Positions 27,766 through 36,335 of a stretch of DNA of 64,000 bases are shown here, one piece after another (the stretch's first letter is position 1; each line of letters opens with the position of its first letter). The notes below the pieces were generated by a model, which did no database searches, was not told the origin of the DNA, and saw only the letters and a program-made list of their open reading frames with translations. The position numbers and the translations under genes are program-made. The DNA is from Negativicoccus succinicivorans (GTDB lineage Bacteria; Bacillota; Negativicutes; Veillonellales; Negativicoccaceae): contig NZ_JAHAJN010000001.1 of the NCBI RefSeq assembly GCF_018372215.1, positions 1 to 64,000 of the forward strand. Direction: 5' to 3'.

Positions 27766-28424
27766 TATTTGCTCCTTTTGTTTTTACCCAAATAATCTCG
27801 TCGGTGAGCCCTGGGCAATTCCAATTTATGCCGAATTGCCAGTAAACGGATCAGCATGACAGTCAAAAATGCCAACGGACCGGCCCAAGCCAAAGTGGCG
27901 ATCTGTCGTACCAAACAAAAAACGATGCCGCCGGCTAACGACGCGGAGGCATAGACTTCATTACGAAATACCACCGGAATGCGCAGTGCGCCGATATCTC
28001 GAATGATGCCACCACCATAGGCCGTAATCAGACCAAGCGTCACCGGCAACAGAAAAATCGAACGGGGATCCGCTGCCACACCTACCATTGCGCCGGTCAC
28101 TGTAAAAGAAGCCAGGCCAAAGGTATCGGCAAGGTTGTACAGGTAGAGGGAATAGCGTCGGTATTTGTAGTTGCCGCGCAACCTTCGGAATGAAAATAGA
28201 AGTGCTACCACCGTTACCGGTGAGATCGCAATGTAGATGCCATCTTCGAGAGCGCTCGGCGGTGTGTTACCGACGAGTGTGTCGCGGATCATGCCGCCGC
28301 CTACAGCGGTTACTAAGGCAAGTATGGCAATGCCGAAAATATCCATGCGTCTTTGCATGCCCACCAATGCGCCCGAAATCGCAAAGGAAATCGTTCCCAA
28401 ATAATCAAAAATCAGCGCAATCAT
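27765..28424 (-). CDS. Trimeric intracellular cation channel (TRIC/UPF0126) family membrane protein
   Basis: A 219-residue membrane protein made of two repeats, each with a glycine-rich segment: ALVTAVGGGMIRDTLVGNTPP and LGLITAYGGGIIRDIGALRIP. The repeat GGGxIRD is the signature of prokaryotic TRIC channels (UPF0126, YadS), homotrimers that pass monovalent cations. About seven membrane segments. First gene of a two-gene minus-strand operon with the DUF4127 gene. Confidence 0.9.
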   Translation of the reverse strand: MIALIFDYLGTISFAISGALVGMQRRMDIFGIAILALVTAVGGGMIRDTLVGNTPPSALEDGIYIAISPVTVVALLFSFRRLRGNYKYRRYSLYLYNLADTFGLASFTVTGAMVGVAADPRSIFLLPVTLGLITAYGGGIIRDIGALRIPVVFRNEVYASASLAGGIVFCLVRQIATLAWAGPLAFLTVMLIRLLAIRHKLELPRAHRRDYLGKNKRSK

Positions 28425-28509
28425 ACATCCTCACAGTTATCAAGATTGGCTATATTATACCATGTTTGAGAGGTGCACTTAAGATCTCCTCGAAGACCGA
28501 TAAGCGCTG

Positions 28510-28518
28510 TGTTACAAT
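28510..28518 (+). promoter_or_regulatory. Extended -10 promoter before the M16C peptidase gene
   Basis: TGTTACAAT, 32 bases before the GTG start. Confidence 0.5.
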
Positions 28519-28549
28519 AAGAATAGCAGAAAAATGAAGGAGTGATGTT

Positions 28550-31465
28550 GTGAAATACGAAAAAAACGATCAAGTCGCGGGCTTTACGGTCCAAGAAGTA
28601 TCGTACATTAATGAAATTAGCGCGCAAGCGTATATAATGCAACACGACCAGACCAAGGCAAAGTTGTTGTTTTTAGCTACGGAAGATGACAATAAAGTGT
28701 TTTCGGTGACGTTTCGCACGCCGCCGGCTGACAGCACCGGTGTCGCGCATGTTTTGGAGCATTCGACGCTGTGCGGATCCGATAAGTATCCGCTGCGTGA
28801 ACCGTTTGTCGAACTGGTCAAAGGGTCGTTGAATACCTTTTTAAACGCGATGACATTCCCGGATAAAACAATGTATCCGGTGGCCAGTCGCAACGCCAAA
28901 GATTTTCAGAATTTGATGGACGTCTATTTAGATGCCGTATTCCATCCGAATCTGCGCAAAGATCCGTATATTCTTATGCAGGAAGGATGGCATTATGAAT
29001 TGGATGATGCGGATCGGCCTTTGATTTATAAAGGTGTTGTGTATAACGAAATGAAAGGTGCGTTGTCATCGCCGGATGATGTATTGGGACAAAAAGCGAT
29101 GGAGGTGCTTTTTCCCGATACTACGTACGGACATGAATCGGGCGGTGATCCCGACCATATTCCGGAATTGACGTTTGAAGCATTCACGGATTTTTATCAG
29201 CAATACTACCATCCGTCTAATGCGTACTTTTTCCTCTACGGCGATATGCCGCTCGAAGAAACGTTGACGTATATTTCGGAAAAATACTTGAACGACTATC
29301 ATTACCGGGAGATCGACAGTGAAATCGATACACAAAGTGCTCCTGCTACACGACAGAAAGCTACATTCTATTATGGCGTGACGGAGGATGAGGAACGTCA
29401 GGGGAAAACGCTGCATGCCATCGATATCGTCTTGCCGGATACTCTCAGCCCGGCGCAAATAATGGCGATGGAAGTTTGGAATTATGCGCTTTTGACTATC
29501 CCCGGGGCACCGTTACGTCAGGAAATTATCTCGAAAGGGTTGGCGACGGACGTTTCCGGCAGCATCATCGATAGTTTGAAACAGCCTGTTTGGCACATTG
29601 AGGCGATCGGCTCGGAACGAGAACACCAAGCGGCTTTGGTGCAATTGTTTGATACCTTTATGCAGAAAATTGCTGCGCAAGGATTTTCGTCTGAGCTTCT
29701 GAGCGCAGCGCTAAATCGTCTGGAGTTTTCGTTGCGGGAAAATGATTTTAACGGACGTCCCAAAGGACTGTTTTACAATTTGCGCGCATTGGATTTCTGG
29801 TTGTACGATCGCGATCCCTTACAGGGCTTGCGTTACGAAGAAGATATCCGAGAATTGCGTGAGCAGATTACCGCCGGAACATTTCATACCATTATTGGCG
29901 ATCTGATTTGTCGTAACCCGCATCAAGCGGTCATTACCATGGCACCGCAAGTCGGTTTGCAGGAAGAAAAGGAGCAGGCGGTACGTGAAAAACTGGCAGC
30001 TTTTAAAGAAACGCTTTCGCCTGAAAAAGAGCGCCGGATTATCGAGCAGACGGCCACGTTGAAACGGCGGCAACAAACGGCGGACAGTGAGGAGCAACTT
30101 GCTACCATACCGCTCCTGGAACGCGACGAATTACCGCAAAAGGTCGATTCGGACACGTTGTTGCAGGAGACGGTTGAAGGTTTTCCGGTTTACCGCATGG
30201 CAGGGGAGAGCAACGGAATTTTGTATGCGACGCTTTATTTTCCTCTTTTGCATTTAACGACACAGGAATATTTATATGCGGTGCTTTTGAGTGATGTGCT
30301 TGGCGAACTGGATACCCGAGGTTACACTTACGCCGAGTTGGCGCAGCAAATTAATTTTCATACCGGTGGAATTACGGTCGGATTAAAAAGCGGTTCCCGG
30401 TACGATGATGACAGCGATGTGTACTCGTATATGGTGGTCCGAGGCAAAGCATTGACATCCAATACGTCACAGCTTGTTACATTGACCAATGAATTGATCA
30501 ACCATACTCTGTTCGTCGACACGAAACGATTGACGGAATTGATCAATGAAAAGAAGACTGATTGGAATTTACAACTTTTCCGTCGAGGAAACGCATTAAT
30601 GATGAACCGTGCATTGTCCTATGTTTCACCGTTGGAACGTTTACGCGATCAGTCGGGGTTAGCCTATTTTGCTTTCTTGCAGAACTTGGCACAGCGCACC
30701 ACGGAAGAAATTATTACGGCGTTGCAGAAAACGAGTCGGCGCATTTTCCGGATGGCAGGATCGTTCGCGCTGATTTGCGGCGGCGAAGAAGAGCGCACTG
30801 CCTGGCAACAGGAAAGTCCGCGCTTGCTGGCGGATTTGGAACAAAAAAAATCAGAGGGTGCACCTCTTGTGCTGGATTTACATATCGGTAACGAGGGCTT
30901 TATCAGCGTGGGGAAGGTGCAGTATGTCGCGCAAGGCGGTAATTTCCGTCGTGCGGGACACACCTACCATGGTGCGCTGACCGTATTGGAACATATCCTA
31001 CGCTATGAATATCTTTGGCAGAAGTTGCGCATTTTAGGTGGAGCGTATGGTGCGCATGCGCAAATTATGAGCAACGGCAACAGCGTTTTTTGTTCGTACC
31101 GGGATCCTAATTTAGCGGAAACATTACAGGTATACGCAGACATGCCGGCGGCCATCGGTCGATTTGAAGCGACGGATCGTGCGATGCGTCAGTATGTCAT
31201 CGGTGCACTGGCACCGACGCAGACGCAGTTTACTTTACCGATGCGCGGAGAACGTGCAGTCAACAGAATGCTTTCCAAAATGCCTGACACATTCCGCCAG
31301 CAAATTCGGGATGAGATTATTCACTGTACGCAAAGTGACATTCGGGCGCAAGCACCGCTGCTGCAAAGTATCATCGCACAACAACATATCAGCGTGATGG
31401 GTGGTGCTACAAAACTCAATGAGCAACGTGAAATTTTCAGGGACATCATCAACTTCGGCAAATAA
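28550..31465 (+). CDS. M16C zinc metallopeptidase (PreP/Cym1-like, insulinase family)
   Basis: A 971-residue, two-lobed pitrilysin/insulinase-type peptidase of the M16C presequence-protease group. The inverted zinc motif HVLEH is at residues 67-71 (AHVLEHSTLCGSDKYP) and the third ligand is probably the Glu of VVYNEMKGA, near residue 167. Four homologous domains are expected: active N-lobe, hinge around residues 480-540, and C-lobe ending KLNEQREIFRDI. No signal peptide, so it acts on peptides in the cytoplasm. GTG start follows GAAGGAG. Confidence 0.92.
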   Translation: MKYEKNDQVAGFTVQEVSYINEISAQAYIMQHDQTKAKLLFLATEDDNKVFSVTFRTPPADSTGVAHVLEHSTLCGSDKYPLREPFVELVKGSLNTFLNAMTFPDKTMYPVASRNAKDFQNLMDVYLDAVFHPNLRKDPYILMQEGWHYELDDADRPLIYKGVVYNEMKGALSSPDDVLGQKAMEVLFPDTTYGHESGGDPDHIPELTFEAFTDFYQQYYHPSNAYFFLYGDMPLEETLTYISEKYLNDYHYREIDSEIDTQSAPATRQKATFYYGVTEDEERQGKTLHAIDIVLPDTLSPAQIMAMEVWNYALLTIPGAPLRQEIISKGLATDVSGSIIDSLKQPVWHIEAIGSEREHQAALVQLFDTFMQKIAAQGFSSELLSAALNRLEFSLRENDFNGRPKGLFYNLRALDFWLYDRDPLQGLRYEEDIRELREQITAGTFHTIIGDLICRNPHQAVITMAPQVGLQEEKEQAVREKLAAFKETLSPEKERRIIEQTATLKRRQQTADSEEQLATIPLLERDELPQKVDSDTLLQETVEGFPVYRMAGESNGILYATLYFPLLHLTTQEYLYAVLLSDVLGELDTRGYTYAELAQQINFHTGGITVGLKSGSRYDDDSDVYSYMVVRGKALTSNTSQLVTLTNELINHTLFVDTKRLTELINEKKTDWNLQLFRRGNALMMNRALSYVSPLERLRDQSGLAYFAFLQNLAQRTTEEIITALQKTSRRIFRMAGSFALICGGEEERTAWQQESPRLLADLEQKKSEGAPLVLDLHIGNEGFISVGKVQYVAQGGNFRRAGHTYHGALTVLEHILRYEYLWQKLRILGGAYGAHAQIMSNGNSVFCSYRDPNLAETLQVYADMPAAIGRFEATDRAMRQYVIGALAPTQTQFTLPMRGERAVNRMLSKMPDTFRQQIRDEIIHCTQSDIRAQAPLLQSIIAQQHISVMGGATKLNEQREIFRDIINFGK

Positions 31466-32393
31466 TTACCGATGTCGCTATGCACCGAGTCCGACCGGTT
31501 ACTTGCACTTGGGTAACGTCTGGACGGCATTAATCTCCTGGTGTGCGGCGCAACAAAATAACGGCCGGTGGATTTTGCGTCTCGAAGATTTGGATCAGGC
31601 TCGTTGCCAAAAAACATACGAAGATGCAATGTACGAAGATCTGCATGCGTTGGGCTTTGTATGGGAAGAAGGCCCCGATATCGGCGGTCCGTATGGACCG
31701 TATCGCCAATCAGAACGTTTGGGTATTTACAATAACATCATCGAACAGTGGCGTGAGGCGGGACAAATGTACGCTTGTACTTGTTCACGCACTCGTCGCT
31801 TAGCGATTGCGTCTGCACCACACCGTGGTGACCATCATGTGGATTATGACGGACATTGCCGTTGGCATGCACCTGAACGCACGAAAAGGCCGCCCTCCTG
31901 GAGGTACCGTGGCAGCAATGAAACTGTCACATACCAATCACGACGAGGTGAAACCATCTCTACGACTATGGTGGAAGGTGCCGATGATATACTCGTGCTG
32001 CGAGCCGATGGCGTGTACAGCTACCAATTTGCGGTGGCGGTAGATGATGCGATGATGCGTATCACGGAAGTTGTTCGCAGCGTGGATCTGGCGGAGTCGA
32101 CAGGCTGGCAGGTGCGTTTTATGAATGCGCTTAATTTGACGGCGCCTATGTATTGGCATATACCATTACTTTGTGATCGGGAAGGAATACGCTTGTCAAA
32201 ACGGCAGCACGGTATTACGGTTCGCAAGCTGTTAAAAGCGGGCAAAACCCCTGCGGATATATTAGGGTATCTGGGTTACTTGGCAGGGATTAATCCGCAG
32301 AGAAAACCGCAAACATTGCAGGAGCTGGCGAGCGTTGATCTTGCAGAATGGCAGTTGGATTCACTTGAGATTCGACTAAAGGAGGGCTTATGA
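31416..32393 (+). CDS. gluQ: Glutamyl-Q tRNA(Asp) synthetase
   Basis: A GluRS-like catalytic domain lacking the anticodon-binding half, about 325 residues. Motifs: RYAPSPTGYLHLGNVWTAL (HIGH region), LRLEDLDQAR, zinc ligands CTCSRTRR...YDGHCR (Cys-x-Cys...Tyr...Cys as in YadB), and RLSKRQHG (KMSKS equivalent). It charges glutamate onto queuosine of tRNA-Asp. The start is uncertain: the nearest in-frame ATG before the fold is at 31416, 50 bases inside the peptidase gene, with only a weak ribosome site. Four-base overlap with the next gene. Confidence 0.9.
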   Translation, partial: SMSNVKFSGTSSTSANNYRCRYAPSPTGYLHLGNVWTALISWCAAQQNNGRWILRLEDLDQARCQKTYEDAMYEDLHALGFVWEEGPDIGGPYGPYRQSERLGIYNNIIEQWREAGQMYACTCSRTRRLAIASAPHRGDHHVDYDGHCRWHAPERTKRPPSWRYRGSNETVTYQSRRGETISTTMVEGADDILVLRADGVYSYQFAVAVDDAMMRITEVVRSVDLAESTGWQVRFMNALNLTAPMYWHIPLLCDREGIRLSKRQHGITVRKLLKAGKTPADILGYLGYLAGINPQRKPQTLQELASVDLAEWQLDSLEIRLKEGL

Positions 32394-32761
32394 CGGTACA
32401 AGAAGCATTACAGAAAAAAGTGTGGGCAGTAGTGGGAGCGACACCCAAACCGGAAAAGTTCGGTTATAAAGTCTACATGGTTTTGAAAAAGAATGGCTAC
32501 GAAGTCTATCCTGTACATCCGAACGCCATTGAAATTGACGGTGATCCTGTCTACCGCAGTATTTTGGATTTACCTGTAGTTCCTGATGTGGTAGATCTCG
32601 TTGTCGGCGAAGAGCCTGGGTTAAAAGCAGTAGCGGAATGTGCGGAAAAAGGAGTCAAAACTATTTGGCTCCAACCCGGCGCGGATAAACCGCGCGTTTT
32701 AGAGGCGGCGAGAGAAGCGGGAATCAATGTGATTCAAGATTGTGTTATTGTAAGGCTATGA
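32390..32761 (+). CDS. CoA-binding domain protein (YccU-like)
   Basis: A 123-residue Rossmann-fold protein: VWAVVGATPKPEKFGYKVYMVLKKNGYEVYPVHPN, DLVVGEEPGLKAVAECAEKGVKTIWLQPGA and the terminal NVIQDCVIV. These match the small CoA_binding_2 family (YccU). Its cellular role is not established. It overlaps gluQ in ATGA and ends before a long terminator. Confidence 0.9.
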   Translation: MTVQEALQKKVWAVVGATPKPEKFGYKVYMVLKKNGYEVYPVHPNAIEIDGDPVYRSILDLPVVPDVVDLVVGEEPGLKAVAECAEKGVKTIWLQPGADKPRVLEAAREAGINVIQDCVIVRL

Positions 32762-32780
32762 TTTAATTAGAAATTGATTA

Positions 32781-32828
32781 AATAAAAAAGATCTTTCTAC
32801 TAGTAATAGTAAGAAAGATCTTTTTTAT
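32781..32828. terminator. Terminator after the CoA-binding protein gene
   Basis: AAAAAAGATCTTTCT and AGAAAGATCTTTTTT arms around a loop of about a dozen bases, A-rich before and T-rich after. Confidence 0.85.
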
Positions 32829-32936
32829 TGCCAGATATCAACAAAATGTAGTGGATGTACAAATGTACGGTACTAAGAATAGACAAAAATATAAAAATAA
32901 TAATTTTAGTGAATTTTAGAACGAGTGGAGAGGGAA

Positions 32937-32965
32937 TTTAACATAGTGGGGAATTATGGTAAAAT
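32937..32965 (+). promoter_or_regulatory. mraZ (dcw cluster) promoter
   Basis: TTTAAC (32937-32942), 17-bp spacer, TAAAAT (32960-32965) preceded by TGG, i.e. extended -10. It lies inside the array of MraZ-type boxes. Confidence 0.55.
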
Positions 32966-32990
32966 GTGGTTAAAAGTGGAGAAAAGGGGT
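32946..32990 (+). promoter_or_regulatory. MraZ operator: five G-rich boxes at 10-bp spacing
   Basis: GTGGG (32946), ATGGT (32956), GTGGT (32966), GTGGA (32976) and GGGGT (32986) follow each other at exactly 10-bp steps. Direct TGGGN-type repeats with five-base spacers upstream of mraZ are the known binding site of the MraZ autorepressor ring. The array covers the -10 box. Confidence 0.75.
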
Positions 32991-32997
32991 GAGGTAA

Positions 32998-33438
32998 GTG
33001 TTCATGGGAAAGTATTCCCACTCGGTGGACGCCAAGGGCAGAATGATTATTCCCGCCGGGTTTCGCGCAGAGTTGGGCGAACGTTTTGTAATTACGCGCG
33101 GTTTGGACGCTTGCGTTACCGTTTATCCGCTCGAACGGTGGGAGCAAGTGGCGGAACGGCTACAGCAGCTTTCCAGCACGCGCAAAGAAGTGCGTATGCT
33201 GATTCGCTTTTTGATTGGTGGCAGTAGTGAAGTAGAATGCGACAAGCAGGGACGTATTTTGCTCCCAGCGCATTTACGAGACTATGCCCAAATCAAGCGG
33301 GAAGCGGTTGTAGTCGGTACCGGCAATCAGCTTGAAATTTGGAGCAAAACTCAGCTGGAGGCACAGGAAGAGGCCGCCAGAGATTCTATTAGTGATGTGG
33401 CGGCAGGAATTGATCTGCCGATTGACTTCAGTTTGTAG
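32998..33438 (+). CDS. mraZ: Transcriptional regulator MraZ
   Basis: A 146-residue protein with two SpoVT/AbrB-like repeats: MFMGKYSHSVDAKGRMIIP (repeat 1) and SSEVECDKQGRILLPAHLR (repeat 2). It binds its own promoter as a ring-shaped oligomer and controls the dcw cluster. The GTG start at 32998 is chosen because homologues begin MFMGEY; an ATG two codons later would remove that. First gene of the division/cell-wall cluster. Confidence 0.96.
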   Translation: MFMGKYSHSVDAKGRMIIPAGFRAELGERFVITRGLDACVTVYPLERWEQVAERLQQLSSTRKEVRMLIRFLIGGSSEVECDKQGRILLPAHLRDYAQIKREAVVVGTGNQLEIWSKTQLEAQEEAARDSISDVAAGIDLPIDFSL

Positions 33439-33444
33439 GTGAAC

Positions 33445-34374
33445 ATGTTTCATCACGTAACCGTCTTACTGAAAGAAACTGTCGATGGTGTCGTACAGAA
33501 CCCTCATGGCATATACGTCGACATGACACTGGGCGGCGGCGGTCATTCGCATGAAATTGCCTCACGACTTGCTCCGGACGGATTCCTGATCGGCATCGAT
33601 CGGGATTCGGACGCTTTGCAGGCAGCTCGCCAACGACTAGAGAAAATGCACTGCCGGATTCATTTAGTGCAGCGAAATTATATAGAAATCAACGAAGTAG
33701 TCAATGAACTGGGAATTGCCGGCGTGGATGGAATCGTTTGTGATTTAGGGGTTTCTTCTTACCAATTAGATACAGAAGAACGAGGATTTTCATATCAGCA
33801 TGACGCACCCCTGGATATGCGGATGGATCAACGCCAGGAGCTAACGGCGGCAACGGTTGTCAATACGTATTCCGCAAAAGAACTTGCGCAAGTCATTCGG
33901 GAGTACGGAGAAGAGCGATTTGCCAATCGCATTGCGCAACGCATTGTGGCACGACGAGAAGATCACCCACTTACCACCACCGGAGAATTGGTAGAAGTTA
34001 TCAAAGCGGCGATTCCGGCAGCCAAGCGGCGTACCGGTCCACACCCTGCGAAACGAACGTTTCAAGCCATACGGATCGAGGTCAACGGCGAGTTGAGAGG
34101 TTTGGAAACGGCCGTGCGCAATGCGGTAAAAGCATTGAACTCCGGCGGTAAAATCGGAATTATCAGTTTTCATTCTTTGGAAGACAGGATTATCAAGCAT
34201 ACGTTTCGAGATCTTGCAAGAGATTGTATATGCCCGCCGGAATTGCCGGTATGCCAGTGTGGGCATAAGGCGACGCTACGGAATGTCAGCAAGGCGATTC
34301 GGCCGACCGAGCAGGAGTTAGAGAATAATCCTCGGGCACGGAGTGCGATTTTGCGAGTGGCGGAAAAAGTTTAA
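33445..34374 (+). CDS. rsmH: 16S rRNA (cytosine1402-N4)-methyltransferase
   Basis: A 309-residue methyltransferase acting on the ribosomal P site. It opens MFHHVTVLLKETVDGV and has the SAM site DMTLGGGGHSHEIASRL, then GVDGIVCDLGVSSYQLD, GFSYQHDAPLDMRMD and GKIGIISFHSLEDRIIK. ATG 33445 matches family N-termini; an in-frame GTG two codons earlier is possible. Directly follows mraZ. Confidence 0.96.
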   Translation: MFHHVTVLLKETVDGVVQNPHGIYVDMTLGGGGHSHEIASRLAPDGFLIGIDRDSDALQAARQRLEKMHCRIHLVQRNYIEINEVVNELGIAGVDGIVCDLGVSSYQLDTEERGFSYQHDAPLDMRMDQRQELTAATVVNTYSAKELAQVIREYGEERFANRIAQRIVARREDHPLTTTGELVEVIKAAIPAAKRRTGPHPAKRTFQAIRIEVNGELRGLETAVRNAVKALNSGGKIGIISFHSLEDRIIKHTFRDLARDCICPPELPVCQCGHKATLRNVSKAIRPTEQELENNPRARSAILRVAEKV

Positions 34375-34389
34375 ATGAGGTGACGAAAA

Positions 34390-34794
34390 ATGTTGGCGAA
34401 AAGTTCAGTTTGGCAGTATGAGTTAGCAGAACGGAGTATAGCTTTACCCGTTTCGCGACCCAAAGCAAAAGAAGGAGCCACGAATAATCGAATGGCGGCA
34501 AGTGCTGCTGCGGTTTTGGTATTGTTGGCCCTTTTTGTTCTTTATGGAGCTAACATTTTTATTTCGCAAAAAGAATATGAAGTTCAAGAAGTACGCACTC
34601 GTGTGGTAGAATTAGCAAAGATGAATGAGGTGCTGCGGTTGGAAGTCGGACAACTGAAATCGCCGGGACGTATCCAACAAATCGCGGAGACGGAATTGGG
34701 CATGATTATTCCCACACAAGCTGTTTACAGCAGCGCCAAAGCAAACACCGTGGTTGCACGTAGTGTTACTCCGTCGGATAAAATTCGGGATTAA
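34390..34794 (+). CDS. ftsL: Cell division protein FtsL-like
   Basis: A 134-residue single-pass protein: basic cytoplasmic N-terminus, one membrane segment (about residues 38-58, AVLVLLALFVLYGANIF), then a coiled coil (EYEVQEVRTRVVELAKMNEVLRLE) and the IQQIAETELGM motif typical of FtsL/DivIC. Position right after rsmH supports the call. GAGGTGA precedes the start. The next gene in most clusters, ftsI, is absent. Confidence 0.88.
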   Translation: MLAKSSVWQYELAERSIALPVSRPKAKEGATNNRMAASAAAVLVLLALFVLYGANIFISQKEYEVQEVRTRVVELAKMNEVLRLEVGQLKSPGRIQQIAETELGMIIPTQAVYSSAKANTVVARSVTPSDKIRD

Positions 34795-34795
34795 G

Positions 34796-34823
34796 AGCAG
34801 CCGTAAGGCTGCTTTCTTATTTT
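34796..34823 (+). terminator. Possible terminator/attenuator between ftsL and murE
   Basis: AGCAGCC-GTAA-GGCTGCT stem followed by TTCTTATTTT. It lies at the point where ftsI would be expected. Confidence 0.6.
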
Positions 34824-34843
34824 ATAAAATTAAGGAGTCCATG

Positions 34844-36334
34844 ATGAAAACAGTCGCGCAGTTAGTATCGGTCCTGGAGAATGGGGTGTGTCGAGGGGAC
34901 AATGGAAAACAAATTACCAACCTCAGCACTGATTCTCGCAAAATAGAAGCTGACGGACTTTTTATTTGTCTTCGCGGGGTACATGCGGACGGACATAAGT
35001 TTGTGGCCAGCGCTATGGCTAACGGTGCCGTTGCGATTATTTGCGATCATTACTTGGATGAGTTTCCGGAATTAACGCAAATTGTTGTCGCCGACACGGT
35101 AGCCGCTATGCAGACTATGGTACCTTTTTTCTACGACTACCCGGCGCGTTCATTGCGAATGATCGGCGTTACCGGAACCAATGGCAAAACGACGGTCACG
35201 CATATGATTGCGCACATTTTAGAAGACGCCGGATATTGTGTAGGGATTATCGGGACAGTAAATACGGTGATTAATGGTGTATCCGAACCGGTGCATAATA
35301 CAACTCCGGACGTCGACTTGCTTCAAAACACATTGTTTCGCATGCGTGAGGCGGGTGTTACTCATGTTGTCATGGAAGTGTCTTCTCATGCATTGGCATT
35401 GGGACGTGTGGCCGGCTGTAAATATGACACCGCGGTATTTACCAACTTGACGCAGGACCATTTGGATTTTCATAAAACAATGGATAATTATGCCGCGGCG
35501 AAAGCAAAGCTTTTTGCGATGGTAGCGGAAAGTGAAGACAATGAATCGAAGGCGGCAGTGATCAATGCTGACGATTTGTATAGTAAGGTTATGCAAGATC
35601 CCGTGTTGCACTCCCGCTGTCGTTTGCTTACATATGGACAAAATAAAGACGCCGCTTTATATATCAGCGACGTCGCCATTTCCGCACAAGGAGCTAAGGG
35701 AACACTGCATTATGATGGAGTGCAATGGCCTTTTACGATCCAAAGCAGCGGCATGTTTAATGTGTACAACAGTTTGGCAGCGGTAGGTGCCGCTCTTATG
35801 GAGGGGATTGCCATGTCGCGAGTGCTTGCCAGCATGGCTAGTTTTATCGCTGTAGCGGGACGCTTTGAGCGGGTAGATGAAGGACAGAATTTCACAGTTA
35901 TCGTTGATTATGCCCATACGCCGGATGGTTTGGAAAATATTTTGCGAACTGCTCGTGAGATTACCGATGGCCGAGTGCTATTGGCTTTCGGTTGCGGTGG
36001 TGATCGAGACGCAAAAAAACGTCCGATTATGGGAGCGGTTGCCGCTAAGCTGGCAGACTCTATTGTTATTACAAGCGATAATCCGCGAAGCGAAAACCCG
36101 GAAGAAATTATTCGTGAAGTTTATGCCGGTGCTCAACCAAACGCATCTGCAACAGTTACGATTGCATGTGAAACGGATCGTGCCACCGCCATTTATAATA
36201 TCATTGCCCAGGCTCAGTCGGGGGATGTTGTTTTGATTGCAGGGAAAGGGCATGAAACATACCAAATTTTAAATAGTGGTACAATTCATTTTGATGATCG
36301 TGAAGTAGCGCGTGAAGCATTGCGGGGAGAATAA
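34844..36334 (+). CDS. murE: UDP-MurNAc-L-Ala-D-Glu:meso-diaminopimelate ligase
   Basis: A 496-residue Mur ligase adding the third residue of the peptidoglycan stem. Motifs: VTGTNGKTTVTHMIAHIL (P-loop), HNTTPDVDLLQ, HVVMEVSSHALALGRV, FTNLTQDHLDFH, and SDNPRSENPEEII. The DNPR tetrapeptide marks meso-diaminopimelate rather than lysine specificity. Two adjacent ATGs (34841, 34844) follow AAGGAG; the second has the better spacing. Confidence 0.96.
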   Translation: MKTVAQLVSVLENGVCRGDNGKQITNLSTDSRKIEADGLFICLRGVHADGHKFVASAMANGAVAIICDHYLDEFPELTQIVVADTVAAMQTMVPFFYDYPARSLRMIGVTGTNGKTTVTHMIAHILEDAGYCVGIIGTVNTVINGVSEPVHNTTPDVDLLQNTLFRMREAGVTHVVMEVSSHALALGRVAGCKYDTAVFTNLTQDHLDFHKTMDNYAAAKAKLFAMVAESEDNESKAAVINADDLYSKVMQDPVLHSRCRLLTYGQNKDAALYISDVAISAQGAKGTLHYDGVQWPFTIQSSGMFNVYNSLAAVGAALMEGIAMSRVLASMASFIAVAGRFERVDEGQNFTVIVDYAHTPDGLENILRTAREITDGRVLLAFGCGGDRDAKKRPIMGAVAAKLADSIVITSDNPRSENPEEIIREVYAGAQPNASATVTIACETDRATAIYNIIAQAQSGDVVLIAGKGHETYQILNSGTIHFDDREVAREALRGE

Positions 36335-36335
36335 T

